Part shown: piece by piece, positions 33,249 through 45,414 of the stretch | Position numbering within the stretch: position 1 is the stretch's first letter | How the letters are laid out: every line of letters begins with the position of its first letter | Assembly: GCA_948099385.1 (NCBI GenBank) | Contig: CANUEZ040000129.1 | Location: forward strand, 1,550,001 to 1,614,000 | From: Fasciola hepatica | Taxonomy: Eukaryota; Platyhelminthes; Trematoda; Plagiorchiida; Fasciolidae | Direction: 5' to 3' | DNA: 64,000 nt | The notes under the pieces: model-generated | Seen by the model: only the letters and a program-made list of their open reading frames with translations | What the model was told of the DNA's origin: nothing | Database searches by the model: none | Position numbers and translations under genes: made by a program

Positions 33249-33814
33249 CAACAAATCTGTTGTTGTAAGGAGCAGGACAATAGTGGATTTTTGTCTAACA
33301 CCGAAGTGAACGACGACGGCGAGATTGAAGCATCCGATCTCTAAGGCGGTAAGCAAACGCTTTAAGCCACTTGACCACCATCGATAGTAACTACAACTCT
33401 TATATGAAGTTTCGACCTACTATTAGCAATCAAGTAAAATTAACCTTCTCAACCTCTTGTGACAAAACAGAGCCAAATGATGCCGTAGAATACCCAAAAG
33501 TCGCTGTCTCGACACACGAGGAGCTTCAGCAGTCACCAGGGGGAATGAAGAAGGTTACTGCTGAAGATGATATACTGTTGTGTTCAGGATTTTCGTTTAA
33601 ATGGATGGCCTCATCAGAGTTAGGTGTCCACACAGATTCGTCCACTGTGGTATACAAACCTCTAATCAGTATATCCCGTCGACCGGTGGTGGTCCAGTGG
33701 TTTAGAGCGTTTGATTACCTCGGAGGTTCGAGGTTTCTATCCCCGCCACCACCGGTCACTTTGGTGATAGACAGTATTTCACTTTCATCCGGCTCGCTAC
33801 CACACCTGATCTAT

Positions 33815-33885
33815 TGGGATTTCATATGGTTCTACACTCTGAGTCTCGCAGTCAGGTTGCCTGTTATTCCTAATTGTGCAGAGAT
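33815..33885 (+). repeat. Dispersed repeat R, copy 5
   Basis: TTTCATATGGTTCTACACTC, TGAGTCTCGCAGTCAGGTTGCC and TGTTATTCCTAATTGTGCAGAG mark a diverged copy. It lies inside a 275-residue open frame (33371-34198) and shows that frame to be chance. Confidence 0.55.
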
Positions 33886-33989
33886 CACACCACGAAGTGC
33901 GGCAGTCAGAGCGGCCATGACATCCGGCATTCCCTCAAGGGAAGGATGTTCAGTGCCACAGTTCGTAGTGTTCTTTGCGGTTGACGGAT

Positions 33990-34435
33990 ATGCTCCCTCC
34001 ACGTTGAGGATGCCCGGAGGCTTTCTGTATTCGACCACTGATGTCTTTGAAGCGTTACTCGTCTGGTGGGAACATCGGGTGAGAAACAACGAAGTACGTC
34101 GTGTGTTCGATGCTGATAGTCGCCCTCTGACCGAGATCATCGCTCTACATCGCGTCCAACGGCTCAGGTATGTTTTGCATATGTCTGCCCATTGTTAATC
34201 TTTTCGTGCTATTTTATACGTGCAAGACAAGGCTGAAGGAAGCGGCGCGGCAGTCAGGCTACGACTTAATGCAGGGATATAAAGAATTTAGCTCCGGCTT
34301 TGACTTTGACTGGTGCCTCCAGCCTTCCTAGCTGGGGACCAAGAGATGGGGATTTTCGTTGGTTAAAGACGCTGAGAGATATGGCTCGGAATCGAACCCA
34401 GTGGTGTCCTGTTCCCGATAACCATTGAAGAGATG
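33990..34435 (+). mobile_element. RTE-type LINE 3' fragment
   Basis: 'VEDARRLSVFDH' (~34001), 'SGGNIG'/'WWEHRV' (~34058), 'LTEIIALHRVQRLRYVLHMSAH' in outline (34127-34196) and 'GDFRWLKTLRDMARN' (~34345-34395) are the successive C-terminal blocks of RTE ORF2, in several frames. It is the tail of a dead copy and lies just before the larger RTE at 34640. Confidence 0.7.
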
Positions 34436-34582
34436 AAAAACTTGCAAGACGCGTACAGTCAAAATATTAATTTTGTTGTTGTCACTTGGTATAGTCTTGA
34501 TGTTGACTCCCAATCCCCCCCGCCCGACTAGATATTTTTTTGTTGTTGTTGCGTTGGCACCAAGATTGTTCTCAAGCCGGTG

Positions 34583-34583
<1 letters not shown>

Positions 34584-34634
<51 letters not shown>
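34584..34634. repeat. (TA)n microsatellite
   Basis: This is an uninterrupted run of about 25 AT dinucleotides. It directly precedes the RTE endonuclease region. Confidence 0.95.
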
Positions 34635-34637
<3 letters not shown>

Positions 34638-34639
34638 GA

Positions 34640-37170
34640 CGCTTGTTCGTCGTGTCTGTGTATAAGCCCATTGACTGTAGTTCTTTTGAAACCAAGGACG
34701 AATTCTATCAGGAGTTCTTTTATCTGCTTAGAGGCGTGCGTTCAACGGACGTGGTGGTCATTGCTAGGGATTTCAACGCCGGATCGAATGTCTGGAGGAT
34801 TCAGAAAGGCACATAGGAATCCCATTTGCTAGACCAGCCGGTCATACTGATAACGGCGATCGTCTCATTCAGCTGAGCTCTGACCACGGATTGTTTCTGC
34901 AGAGTACGAACTTTTGCCACAAGAAGAGGCATATACTCACATGGCGTCCTCCTATGTCTTCACAAGGCTGGACTCAGATTGACCACGCTGTCATTGGTCA
35001 CCACTATCGTGGAACAGTTGAAGATTGTCGTTCTTTTTGGTCTACACAAGTGGACTCAGATCACACCTTGCTACGTGCACGCTTCCGTTTACGTCTCGTC
35101 TGTTGTTATACCCCCACCAAAGCCACCCGTCCCGCGCAGTTGCTCTGGACGATAACCGGCGATCTGCTTTTCAGGCGGAGTTGTTTACACGGTTATCGAT
35201 GCAGCCGGATGTCCAAGACCCTGATGAACGCTGGGAACAGATCAAGGAAGCCTTGTATGCCGCGTCCAATGCCACACAGGACTGTTTCAAGTAGACCTCA
35301 CAAACGATGGATATCTTCAACATCAGTTGCTCTGTAAGCTGCTCGCAGATCCGTCCCTCCGGATGCCACATTCAGTGAAGTGAGACACCAACCGACTAGG
35401 AGCCCGAGAAATGACCACGAGCAGTGGTGGGTTGCGAAATGTAGGGAAATGGAGAAGACTGCGTCTATTGGTAATACTTGTAACCTTTACCATTTGATTA
35501 GAGGTACCGGTCCACCAGTGATATAATCACAGGATTTGACGGCTCACTAATTTCCTCAGGGACGTCGTTTCGATCGTTGGGTGCTTACCCGCTTCCACAA
35601 CGAACCTTCCGAAGTAGATATCAGTCCTTCATCAAAAATGGAGATTGTGCGGGAGATATGTTACTTGAAAAGGTATAAAGCTGATGGACCAGATAGGTTG
35701 TCTGTCTTTTCTCAAGGATAGAGACGAGACTTTGGTTTCGGAGTTAACAAAACTCCAGGCAATCTGGAATAGTGAACAGATTCCCAGGGAATGGTGTGAA
35801 TCGGTGTTTGTGCCGATTTACAAGAAAGGTGACGAATCCTCTTGTGGAAACCACAGAGGAGTTAGCATGGTAAGTATCACACCCAAACTGCTCATTGATT
35901 ATCCAGCGCCCGCGAAAGGTGTACGCGTAAGAATCAAGCCGGTTTCAGACCCGGTCGTGGTTGCATCGACCACATATTTACTCTTTGGCAAACCTTAGAG
36001 CATAGCCACATCTTTCGTAGACCGACAATCTCGGTTTTTCCTGATCTGAAAGTGGCGTTCGGCTCAGTCGATCGCACAGTTCTCTGGTGCTGCCTCTCAT
36101 TGAAGGGTATGTCAGAGATATTTATTTCTTTTTTCCCAATGCTTTAATGACACAGCTGAAGCCAGGTTCGTGATTATGGCGATCTTCCACAATGAATCAC
36201 CGCGAGAAGTGGTCTTTTTCAGGGTTGTCTCTTTGTCGTTCTCCCTCTTCAGTTTTATTATTAAATTAATTCCTGAGATAACTATCCTCGAGTGGGAATA
36301 GCGCCATCCATCTTTGCTCAGACAGCAAACTGTCTGACTTGGAATACGCGGACGATTTTGTTCTGAGTGAAGATGCAAATAAGTTGCAAGCTTTCGCAGA
36401 CAGCCTAAACAGTGTGGCAATGTTTGGGATGCGTTTTGCACCTACGAATTGTAAAATGCTCCTACAAAACTGGGTTGGCTCAACACCAAACTGTGTTGGT
36501 AGGAGGAACTCTAGCTAAACCAGACAAGTCTCGTTATCTGAGCAGTTACACTTCACCAGGTGGACAGATATCGCGTGAAATGTCATCGCGTATACGGAAG
36601 GCGTTCTTGGCCTTTGACAACAGCCATTTATGGCGTCAGCTTGACATTCGGTTGTCTGTCAAGGGCCGAGTGTACACTGTGGCGGCCAGGCTAGTGCTTC
36701 ACTACGGTTTTGCGACATGACCACCGCAGGTGGAAAATGTACGAAGATATTCTGTATCCCAACACCGATGTCCTCGTGGCAATGCTCGAAAGGAACGGGA
36801 ACACCGTGTGAGCAATGCTGAGGTTCGGTGGAGTGTCGGGTTCACGAAATAAATCATTAGATGAGTCATTTAAGTTCACTAGGTTGAGGTGGTTGGGATG
36901 TGTTGCGCATGTCCTCGTATTTGATTCCCCGGCAAGCAATTTTCGCTGAGGCGGGCAACAAGTGGAAAATGAGTAAGAGTGACCAGTCCACGACATGGAA
37001 GAAAGGTATGGAAAACCTAACCAGTGAACTTGGCCACGTGGGACTTTCTGGGTGGGGTTTAAGAGACTCTCCCACTCTACGTTTAGATACATTGGAGGAT
37101 ATGGCTAGGTGCCGCTTTTAGTGGCGCTGATGAATCCACGATCTTTTGGTACCGAACAGATACCAATAGT
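34640..37170 (+). mobile_element. RTE-type LINE with endonuclease and reverse transcriptase, decayed
   Basis: The endonuclease is seen as 'TKDEFYQEFF..RGVRSTDVVVIARDFNA' in pieces (34695-34782; the usual GDFNA is RDFNA) and 'GWTQIDHAVIGHHYRGTVEDCRSFW' in parts (34964-35040). RT follows: 'KYKADGPDRLS' (~35672), 'IPREWCESVFVPIYKKGDESSCGNHRG' in parts (35782-35862), a patched finger region to 36110, a poorly matching stretch, 'YADDFVLSEDANK' (36349-36385) and C-terminal blocks to 'LDTLEDMARC' (37083-37113). It is the most complete RTE copy in the window but has multiple stops and shifts. Confidence 0.8.
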
Positions 37171-37439
37171 AATATTACTCCTCTCATATGCTTGTTTCTT
37201 CACAATTTCTGGTTGAGGTTTTCGCTGGAGATAGCAACCAAAGCCACTGCTCCAAATGCATGATCAGTGGTTGTCTGAACTGAACTACATTCACCCCTAG
37301 TGAACAGCCAGAGAGGACAACTTGAGAGCTTAACAACAGCGGGTGGTGTTGAAGAGATCGTATCATGAATAACAAACTAGAACACCTTTTGCCAACCTGA
37401 GGCGTCGTTGAAACATCCAGCTTTTTATCGAACAAGTGA

Positions 37440-37610
37440 ACAGCGCTACGGTCCTTATTGTTATGCTTCACGGTTGCGAGTCCTAGCCACTCCGCGTTGA
37501 GGATGCTCAGTGTCTTTCTGTTTTTAACAACCGATTTCTCCAAAGCATTGCTCGCGTCTGGTGGGAACAATAAGTGAATAGTGACCGAATGTGTCGTCAG
37601 TCAGCTTTTA
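37440..37610 (+). pseudogene. Short RTE C-terminal fragment
   Basis: 'RVEDAQCLSVFNNRFLQSIA' (in outline) and 'RVWWEQ' are read at 37496-37572, matching the same block as at 34001. The region to about 38100 has nothing else recognisable. Confidence 0.6.
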
Positions 37611-38109
37611 GAATCCCAAGACTCACTAGCATCATACAGTGAGGCAGTGAAGCGTGTTTCGGTAAACGTCGCGTTACTCATCCTTGGTACAAAAGATGCA
37701 TTTTAGACGGAGAAAGAACTAATAAATAGGGAAGGAGTATAAAGCAATGTCATTGTGGTCACAGCACAGGGTACATGGTCTGGGTGTGGTCTACGTGTGC
37801 GCGTCTGGCTTGACATGAAATATGAACAAGATTCCCACCGCTCATAATTTACTGCTGTACCACTCAGAATCTTTCAAGAGGGCATTCGACGACTGCTGAT
37901 GTGCAGCTACGTCTGAAGCAGATAAAATGAAGTGAGGTCCTAGAGTCTACATATACGCAATACACAATTACGAGGTAGGAGGCTGCAAATCGCCATTATG
38001 GACGATTAAAACGCTCCAAGTATTAGGTCGTGCAAGATTATTCGAAGATAAAATGGGTGAAACCATTTCTACTGCATGGAAGTATGAACATACGTCGGTG
38101 AGCAACCGG

Positions 38110-38640
38110 ACGACAAATAGATCTAGACGACAAATTGCATGGACCGGTTAGTCAGTCACTTGGTCAACTCTCACTCGATGCTTTTAAAGTGCTGTACGCC
38201 TCCCACGTACCACTTAGACTGGAATACGCGAGACCCGCTGTGTTCCCATGTACGGTTGCAGAAGTGGTGAGTCTGGAAGGAGTGCAGAGGAGCACAACCC
38301 TTCTTGCTAAGGCATTGCATGGGACCAGCTACGAAGGTCTGCAGACTGCCGGGTTGTTTCCAGGGGAATATCGAAGAGTCTGAGGTGACCCGATCTTCAC
38401 CAGACTTGTCATCGGAGGCTAATTTGGACCAGAACTACGTGCACGGCTCGCTATTCGCGATCACCACCTCACGCGGGGACATCCGCTAACTTTAAATAAA
38501 CAGAAGCCGACGGCTCTACACTTGGTGTACTGTCTATCTCGGCGAATGTGGCTAATTTATGGAACGCACTGCCGGCTGGAATGGTGGAAGAGCCTAATGA
38601 CCTATAGTTTAGGCGACCACTTGACGTTTTTCTGAAGAGG
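38110..38640 (+). pseudogene. CR1-like LINE C-terminal fragment
   Basis: 'LSLDAFKVLYASHVPLRLEYA' (in outline), 'LEGVQRSTTLLAKAL' and 'YEGLQTAGLFP' (38165-38360) are the post-RT blocks of CR1-type elements. 'MWLIYGTHCRLEW' further on decays the usual VxNxWNxLP block. It is homologous to 39720-40293 on the other strand. Confidence 0.7.
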
Positions 38641-38649
38641 TGGCCTGTG

Positions 38650-39710
38650 ACTCACGCCTGAGTCCACGTCGTTGAGCTGTGGCGATAAAGCTTACAAGGG
38701 AGAGATGCTCTCTGCCTCTTTTATGGGAATGAAGAATGGATTTAGAACCGGTAAACGTATCGTCTACGAAAGTGAAATTTTTAACCAAAAACAAATTGCT
38801 AAACAGGCGAAGGCGCCAAAGTAACACTGTCTAGCGCTGCGCTGCGCAAAATGGGTGAGCACCGTACCGTGATGGCCTGGTGCTGAGCGGAACATTCTGT
38901 AATTATTGTAAAGAACTATGTGGACTTTCCTGAAATACATACGTTTCCGAGTAATGTAAATAAAATTAAAACTGCTGAAAGGTCGTTCCTAATAAACCCA
39001 CAATGCTCATCGTTAATGATGAATTCTGTTGAATTATCAATGGTAGACCATTTGGTCAGATATCGGACCAGTTCAAATAGGAGCGGTGACACTAGAATAA
39101 AATAGGAAGTTGTAAAACAGGGTTTAAGGAACTGGAAAGTAGGAAACGGGTAACCATTTTCAGCAGAAACCCGGGCAATGAGCTGTGCTCGTCTAGGCCC
39201 CGGATACACCGCTGTAGCGCGGTACTCACAAACTAAAAAAAATAACATTCATAACATACTACACGTTTATGCATAAAATCAACACACCGGAAGAGAAAAA
39301 CGAACATACCAGCCGAAATTCAAGGATTGAACTATCATCCACAATCTGAGGAGAAACAGAAAACCAGCGCACCCGTGGAAATTCTGACGCGCAATCAAAC
39401 AACCCGCCGTAGCGAGCATATATGCGCCGCGCAATAACTCAAAGCACGGAAAACTCACAACAACGCATCACGAGAATGAAGTGCTCTTCCTAAAGTAATT
39501 GCACGCTTTCTATCTGCAAAACTACAAAAACATCGAAATTTATCAGGAATAACTGTGGTGACTCCGGTCGTCCCGAGAAAGTGCCCTTTTTCTGGACACC
39601 ATTTTGGATTTAACTTCTTCAGTCTTCAGTCTTCGGAATAAGAGACACAGGGAAACTTCTCATATATTCCTTGTCACTAAATCTCTTAGATTTGGTCTCT
39701 AGAAAGAGAA
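38650..39710. other. Unassigned region
   Basis: No domain is recognised. The longest frame (minus strand 39248-38916, 110 residues) shows no family features. A short TCTTCAGTCTTCAGTCTTC repeat lies near 39618. Confidence 0.4.
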
Positions 39711-41110
39711 TCGCGACACTCAGCAATCAGAAAGTCGTCTAGCTTTCCCTTGTAGGTTGAACCGTGCAACTCTTCCATCACTTCTGCTAGGAGCGAGTTC
39801 CAGGTGTTGGTGACTCTTAGGGACAGGCGGTATATCATCGTCAAACCAATGTATTCCAACTTCAGGAGTGTTAGTGGGTGTCCTTGAGCACGAAAAGGTC
39901 CACGTAGTTGGCAGGTCGCTTATAGTTCTGGTCCTAGATCGCCTCGGATAGTGTGACTGACGCAAATGAGGTCACTTCGTATCCTCTGATAGGCTTCTGG
40001 AAACAGCCCGGTGGCCTGTAAGTCGCCGTTGTAGTCAATCCTGCATAGACCCGCAGTGAGACGAGGGGCAGCTCCCTGAGCTCTTTCAACTTCACTGATT
40101 CGGCGGCGGTGCCCGGACATGAGGCCGCAGCGCCATACTCCAACCGAGGTCTAACATGTGTGGTGTATAACAGCCGAAAAGCATCATACGAGAGTTTTCC
40201 GAAGGAATGGCCGATTTCTCCAAGGATTCTCCACACTGAGGCCCATGTCCTATCTGTATGGACCCTCGTTTCTAAGTTGTTCGACGGTACCACTCCGAGA
40301 TCACCCTCGAAGGCTGTCGTTCCTAGCAGGGAGCCAGAGAGTGCGCAATCTTCTGTTGGCTGTATTCAACCGATGGGCATGTGCGCGGACTTTTCTGAGC
40401 TTAGCCGGAGGGCCTATGTACTGGTCCAATGTGTCAGCCCGTCGAGATCGTCCTGCAGGTTTTTTTGTCCTTGTCCGAGTGTAGTGCTCACCACATCTTT
40501 AGATCGTCAGCGCAGAGTAAGCACGGCTAGTTCAATCTCGGTGGGAGATCGTTTATGCAGACCAGGAACAGCAGTGGACCGGGTACTGAACCTTGGGGAA
40601 CACCATTGGAGGCTGAGTAACGTTACGGGGTCCTATAAACTTCAACGGCAAATTTCCGCCCTCTTAGGGAGCCCTTAATCAAACGCAGTAGTGGGTCAAT
40701 TATTCCCAATAGCTCGACCTTCAGGAAGAGTCGGTCATGTGGTACTTTTTCTGACTCCCTACTGACACCGATGAGGGCGGCATCTGCTGGACATCCTTCA
40801 GCCTTTGCCTCCGCCCAGTGTTTTGGGGACAACAGAAGGTTGGAAATGCAAGAGAGTCATTTATGAAATCCGCGCTGTGCAGGACCAAGCAGCTGCCGCC
40901 TTGTCTCAGCCCTTGAACATCGGAATTGCAATCGCTTGGTCCCAGATGTTCGGGCGTTTCCCAATTGCTAGGGGGGTGCTGAGCAAATTCGGCGATTGGG
41001 CCCGCGAGAATCCCGTCCAGATCCCGTATTACCAGTGGGTGGATTCCACCCGGTCCGGGTGATATGGGTGGCTTAAGAGATACATTTCGATACCACCGAA
41101 CGCGACCGAA
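39710..41110 (-). mobile_element. CR1-like LINE, minus strand
   Basis: In minus-strand order: a finger block near 41050-40930 ('PGPGGIHPLV'), 'VSRESEKVPHDRLFLKVELLGI' in outline (40758-40695), 'SNGVPQGSVPGPLLFLVCINDLPP' across a stop (~40605-40540), then 'LSYDAFRLLYTTHVRPRLEYGAA' (40198-40130), 'LQATGLFPEAYQRIRSDLI' and 'RVTNTWNSL'-like residues near 39815. The last residues 'FNLQGKARRLSDC' end near 39720. It is decayed and stops 16 bp short of the old BEL insertion. Confidence 0.75.
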
Positions 41111-41125
41111 GGCCGGGACACTGAC

Positions 41126-41500
41126 TGTAACTACCAGTAATGAAAAATCCCCCTAAAAACCGCTGCAGTTCCGTGTTCCCTTGACATCACTCACTTATTT
41201 ACACTACTGGCTTGTTTTATACACCGCATGTCTTTACGGACCAACGGTTGTTTGCTCGCGTCCAGCGCGCTGCTCTGTCATATCCTAATTCTGGACCTGC
41301 GTGGCGCTTGTGCTCCTTTCTCGCACGCTGAAATTCGGTTCTCGTTTTCCGAGTCCTTGTGATGGCGCAATTGAGGTTTGTACCTGTTTCGTGTCATTGT
41401 TCATCTGGCAATCTGGTATCGTAGAATTTCACGGATAACGGCGTTCTGATTTCGGGATCCGTTGCGAATTCGGCTGCACATTGCTCAAAGGTGTCTCACA
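41126..41500 (+). repeat. 5' LTR of the old BEL element
   Basis: Starts TGTAACTACCAG and ends GTGTCTCACA, followed by ATACTCAA, the same leader that follows the young element's 5' LTR. It is ~90% similar by eye to 53313-53688 and related (reverse) to 54345-54719. Confidence 0.8.
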
Positions 41501-41563
41501 ATACTCAACTAATCAACTTGGACCGATAAAATAAGGAATGCGCCAAGAAAAGGATCGAGAAAA

Positions 41564-42169
41564 TTGGAATCTGGACAGGAAGTAATGCGGCAAGTCACTG
41601 GGGAGGTTTTGGGTACTTTTGACTCTTTAGTCAGTGCTAAGTCGCCTAGTTCCGTCAGTGCTAGCTCGCGTATTACCAAGGGTAATATGGATTGTAAGAA
41701 TGTCGGTCTTTTTGAGCTAAGGGTGTTAGACCTAGAGCAACAACTGTTATCAGCTAGGCAACAGGCCCAGGAGGCAGAACAGAAGTTGAAACAGAACGAG
41801 CTTGAGAAGAAGGCCAAAGACTACGAACTATCCGACAGATCAGGACAAATTAAAATTGGAAACTCTAGGCCAGTCGCCGAATATAAAACAATAATGCCAC
41901 CAAAGATCGATCTGCCAAAAATAGAACTGAAATCTTTCGACGGGAGATCCGCACACTACTGCAAGTTCATCAGGCAGTTTGAGACTTTCGTCGAAAATAA
42001 GATAGTCGACTCCCGGCAAAGGCTTCTCCACCTGACTCGTTACTTTCGAGGCCGAGGAAGAGAAGCTATCGATGGGTGTACCATGCACGACCCGGAACAA
42101 GGCTACTCACGAGCAGGGAAGCTCTTGAGGGACCTGTTTCGCCAGCCATTCGAGGTACCCCGTAACATG
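41564..42169 (+). pseudogene. Old BEL Gag, N-terminal part (DUF1759)
   Basis: The frame has a coiled-coil-like stretch ('LEQQLLSARQQAQEAEQKLK' in outline, 41730-41790) and the DUF1759 signature 'LPKIELKSFDG...KFIRQFETFVENK' (41913-42000), then 'EAIDGCTMHDPEQGY'. It is cut at 42169 by the younger element. The ATG region near 41537 is out of frame with this stretch by an indel, compared with the start of the young copy. Confidence 0.75.
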
Positions 42170-42545
42170 TGTAACGAACGTTTGAGCAATGCGTAGCCAA
42201 ATTCGCAACGGATCCCGAAATCAAAAGACGATTATCCGCGATATTCTACGATACCAGATTATTACATGAACAATGACATAAAAAATATACAAACCTCAAT
42301 AATACGATCACAAGGACTCAACAACGAGAAACCGAATAGCAGCTTGTGAGTAAACAGCACGTGCGCCGCGCAGGTCCTGAACAAGGATGTGCCAAAGTAG
42401 CGCTCTGGGCGCGAACAAACAACAATTGGTCCAGAAAAACGACCAGTTCGTAAAGACAGGTCAATAGTGTAGGCAAATGAGTGATGTTGGGAAAAACACC
42501 GAATCGCGAGGGAAAAAGGGGGATTTTCCACGACCGGCTGTTACA
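42170..42545 (-). repeat. 3' LTR of the young BEL element
   Basis: TGTAACGAACG...CGGCTGTTACA on the plus strand. On the minus strand it is preceded by the purine-rich GGAGGATTTTGGTGGGCGG (42546-42564), a polypurine tract. Confidence 0.9.
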
Positions 42546-43237
42546 CCGCCCACCAAAATCCTCCTGGATCCTTAGCAGAGTCAAAGGTTCGGTATAAAGG
42601 TACTGATTCTTTCTACCTGCCTAGGCCCTGCTGTCAGTGCGCGCGTCTAATGCTCGCAGTCAACGTTCTACTACTGGTCGCACCTAACCCATTGGCTACA
42701 TAGACGTGAGGCTAGTCTACATCTTCCACAAGACCAAATGACCGATGGCGGGCGTGAATGGTCACATAGATGCTGTCCTCTTAAAGGGCCGTCCTGTCCT
42801 GGATGTACGTGCTTGAGTGTGTGTGTGAGTGCGTGTGTGCCGGGGTGTTCAATGAAATCAAAGGTATGACTACACATCAAAGGAGGACTTTCTGCAATGT
42901 CAACAAAAGACCGTGTGGCAAGAAAACGAGTAAAATGTAGCATGTGTGTGTGACCCAAGCTCCGCTACTTCCACATATGCAAGGGGCATTCGGTAACGTC
43001 AACAAAAGGACAAAACAACGAACACTGTCACATGTTTGATGGGGCAACGGGATGTAGAGTGCGTCTTGCATGTGTGTATGTGTCGGGATGTACAATGGAA
43101 TCGCATTCATCACCACATATCGGAAAGAACCTTCTGCAATGTTACCGAAAGACCGCGAGCACTGTAACGTGTTTAACGGAGACCGTGTGGTATATATGGT
43201 GTTTCTTTATCCACCTCGGTGACTAGTGTGAAAAGTT
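42546..43237 (-). other. 3' untranslated region of the young BEL element
   Basis: It lies between the pol stop and the 3' LTR. It contains CA/TG-rich stretches (TGTGTGTGAGTGCGTGTG near 42817, and similar near 42940 and 43070) and no coding motif. It ends in the polypurine tract next to the LTR. Confidence 0.6.
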
Positions 43238-43714
43238 CTACTGGGCCTCGGGGTTATCAGCTCCTCCGTCTTTGCTCTCTAGTAGGTTAATACTGCGTAT
43301 GTTACGAATGAGCACTCCGTTAACTGTCTTCACCTTCACCGTTCTTATCATTCCGTCAGTGCTTTTGATGGTTCCCGTAACTACTCCCGAAGACCAAGTG
43401 CTGAAATGTGCGCGTTCGTCGGCGATCATAACCACGTCCCCAACTTTGAATGGTCTTATTTTGGCCAGCCACTTCTGTCGAGTCTGCAAAGCCGGTAGAT
43501 ACACCCGCAGCCATCGCCTCCAGAAGACCTTGGCCAGATAGTTCGCTTGCTTCCACCCGTGGAGGTGGCTCCCGCGAAGGTTTACCGGCCCTTGGAAACC
43601 CTCGTTCGACCTTAACGTCAATAAGTCGTTCGGGGTGAGCGCCAGGTGGGTGGGGTCGCCGTTCAATACTGGAACCAGGGGGCGGTTGTTCAGGATTCTC
43701 TCTACCTCAGTCAT
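43238..43714 (-). pseudogene. Young BEL Pol C-terminus (integrase tail, DUF5641)
   Basis: The frame has 'ILNNRPLVPV', 'LTPNDLLTLRS' (end of the integrase core region) and then the DUF5641 block 'FWRRWLRVYLPALQTRQKW' and 'VGDVVMIADE', found at the end of BEL/Pao integrases. It is in frame with the integrase above, separated only by stops at 43841-43843 and 43745-43747. Confidence 0.8.
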
Positions 43715-43747
43715 GGCGGTGTTCAGCGTCTCGTCGTCGGGCGGCTA

Positions 43748-44791
43748 CTGCTCCATGATTGACAGCAATATCCGTCTGGCGGACCGGATCATGCGTTCCC
43801 ATACGCCGCCTCGGTGGTTGGCCTGTGGGGGGTTGAAATGTCATCGTATGCCGTAGGCCACGGTTCGATCATGCAGTTCGTCCCTGTTTTTGTTCTTGTG
43901 CCAACGCTGCAATTCCCGGTGAGCGCCCACAAAGTTCGACCCATTATCTGAGTATATATCGGCCGGTACGCCTCTTCGTTTGATAAATCTTTGCAAGGCC
44001 CGTAGAAACGAATCGGTCGTCATTGAATGTGCGACTTCTAGGTGCACCGCGCGTGTTTTCATGCACGTCGTGATACATCCATATCGCTTTTCTAATCTTT
44101 TCCCACACTTGATCCGCAAGGGCCCGAAATAGTCCAACCCGGTGTCACTGAACGGCCACCAGCCCGGAGTCAAACTGGATTCTGTCAGCGAGGCCATGTG
44201 TTGTTTGCCCGCCGTGGCATTACGTCTCCTACATTGCACACACCGTCGGATTATACGTTTTACAGTCTCTCGTCCTCTCAACAACCAAAAGCGCTTTCGG
44301 ATGACGCTCGTCACGTGACTTTCCCCGGCATGTCCCTCCACGGCGTGGACGTGTTGAATCATTAGCTCTACTGCAGGTCGTCTTGCAGACAGCAGTATAA
44401 GATACTTTGTGTCGAAGCCCAGGTGGGCGTTGGTCAGCATACCATCCACCCGCAGCAGTCCATCAATAAGTTCGGGGTTTAAACGCTTCAGCTCGCCTCC
44501 TGGAGATGGCATGTCTTTATTAGTCGGTCCCACTTCTTCCGCCCTCTCGAGTTCTTGGGCGAAAGCCTCGCGTTGTATCATTCTGGAAATATCGTATTCT
44601 GCGGCTTGTATCTCATCGGGACTTATCGGGCCGACCGGTATCCGGCCTGAGGGCCGTAGCCCTTTCATGACTAGTAAATTTCTCTTGAACCTGGTTAACC
44701 AAACTAGCGAACGAAGCGTCTTCATCCAGGAAGAAAACCTGGCCAGTCGCGATAGAATGGATGTCTCTTCGACAACGTTGGCCGCTATCAC
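43748..44791 (-). pseudogene. Young BEL integrase
   Basis: The zinc-binding HHCC module is 'HVHAVEGHAGESH...RRCVQCRRR' (around 44365-44225). The core follows with 'DTGLDYFGPL' (first Asp), 'IYSDNGSNFVGA' (second Asp) and, past a TGA at 43843-43841, '[15 protein letters not shown]' (Glu). It joins element DNA to the host chromosome. Core residues are all present; only nonsense changes block translation. Confidence 0.8.
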
Positions 44792-44859
44792 TACGCCTTG
44801 GATTTACAGTTCTACTTCTATAGGGGTTTTTAATTCGAACACGGGCCAGCCCTGTTTAG

Positions 44860-45414
44860 GCAAGTGCAGGAAGTTTGGCCCTCTCGTCCACGTGTCTAGT
44901 TGCCTGAAGTTGGTCGCACCCCGGGAGCACAGGTTGGCTGGATTATCGCCAGACCTGACATGACTCCACTGGTGCGTGGCTGATTCATCGTGGATAATCG
45001 TGAGCCGGTTAGCAACGAAAGACTAAACCGGCTCCAGACGTTGTTAAAGTAGTAAAGTACTATCGTTGAATCCGTCCAGAAGCTCACCGACCAAATGTAG
45101 AGATCGAAACATCTCTTCACAGCTTGCACCACCCTGACTGCCAACACGGTTGCGCTGAGTTCAAGGCGTGGGATTGAGACCGACTTCAGTGGAGCAACGC
45201 GGGCTTTGGCGAACAGGATCCTCGTAGTTTATTATCTATCTCCTGCGCACTATCGTCCGTACGCCACAGCTCCATAACGGAATTCAAATGCATCGGAAAA
45301 AGCATGTAGTTCTCCAGTCCGCGTCGTATGGCCAGGAGTCAAACATCGTGAGACCCTTATGTCCCCTAATTTCTTCAAGGTGTTCAGAAATTCTTCCCAG
45401 TCCAACCGGTCCTT
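44860..45414 (-). pseudogene. Young BEL RNase H region
   Basis: After a TGA at 45417-45415 the frame continues as 'KDRLDWEEFLN', 'GELHAFSDA' (catalytic Asp context) and, after shifts, 'SVSFWTDSTIVLYYF' (45095-45050), the RNase H core with its Asp. It removes RNA from the RNA-DNA hybrid during reverse transcription. At least one frameshift near 45230 breaks it. Confidence 0.65.

Noticed and set aside
33371..34198. A 275-residue plus-strand open frame
   Set aside because: It runs through a copy of dispersed repeat R and then through an RTE C-terminal fragment that is read partly in other frames. It has no domain, so I take it as chance.
38916..39248. 110-residue minus-strand frame with hydrophobic stretches
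   Set aside because: The composition follows AT-rich DNA. No family features or supporting splice sites were seen.
42262..42531. 89-residue frame repeated at 48573-48842
   Set aside because: It is identical in both places because it lies in the two BEL LTRs; it is not a gene.
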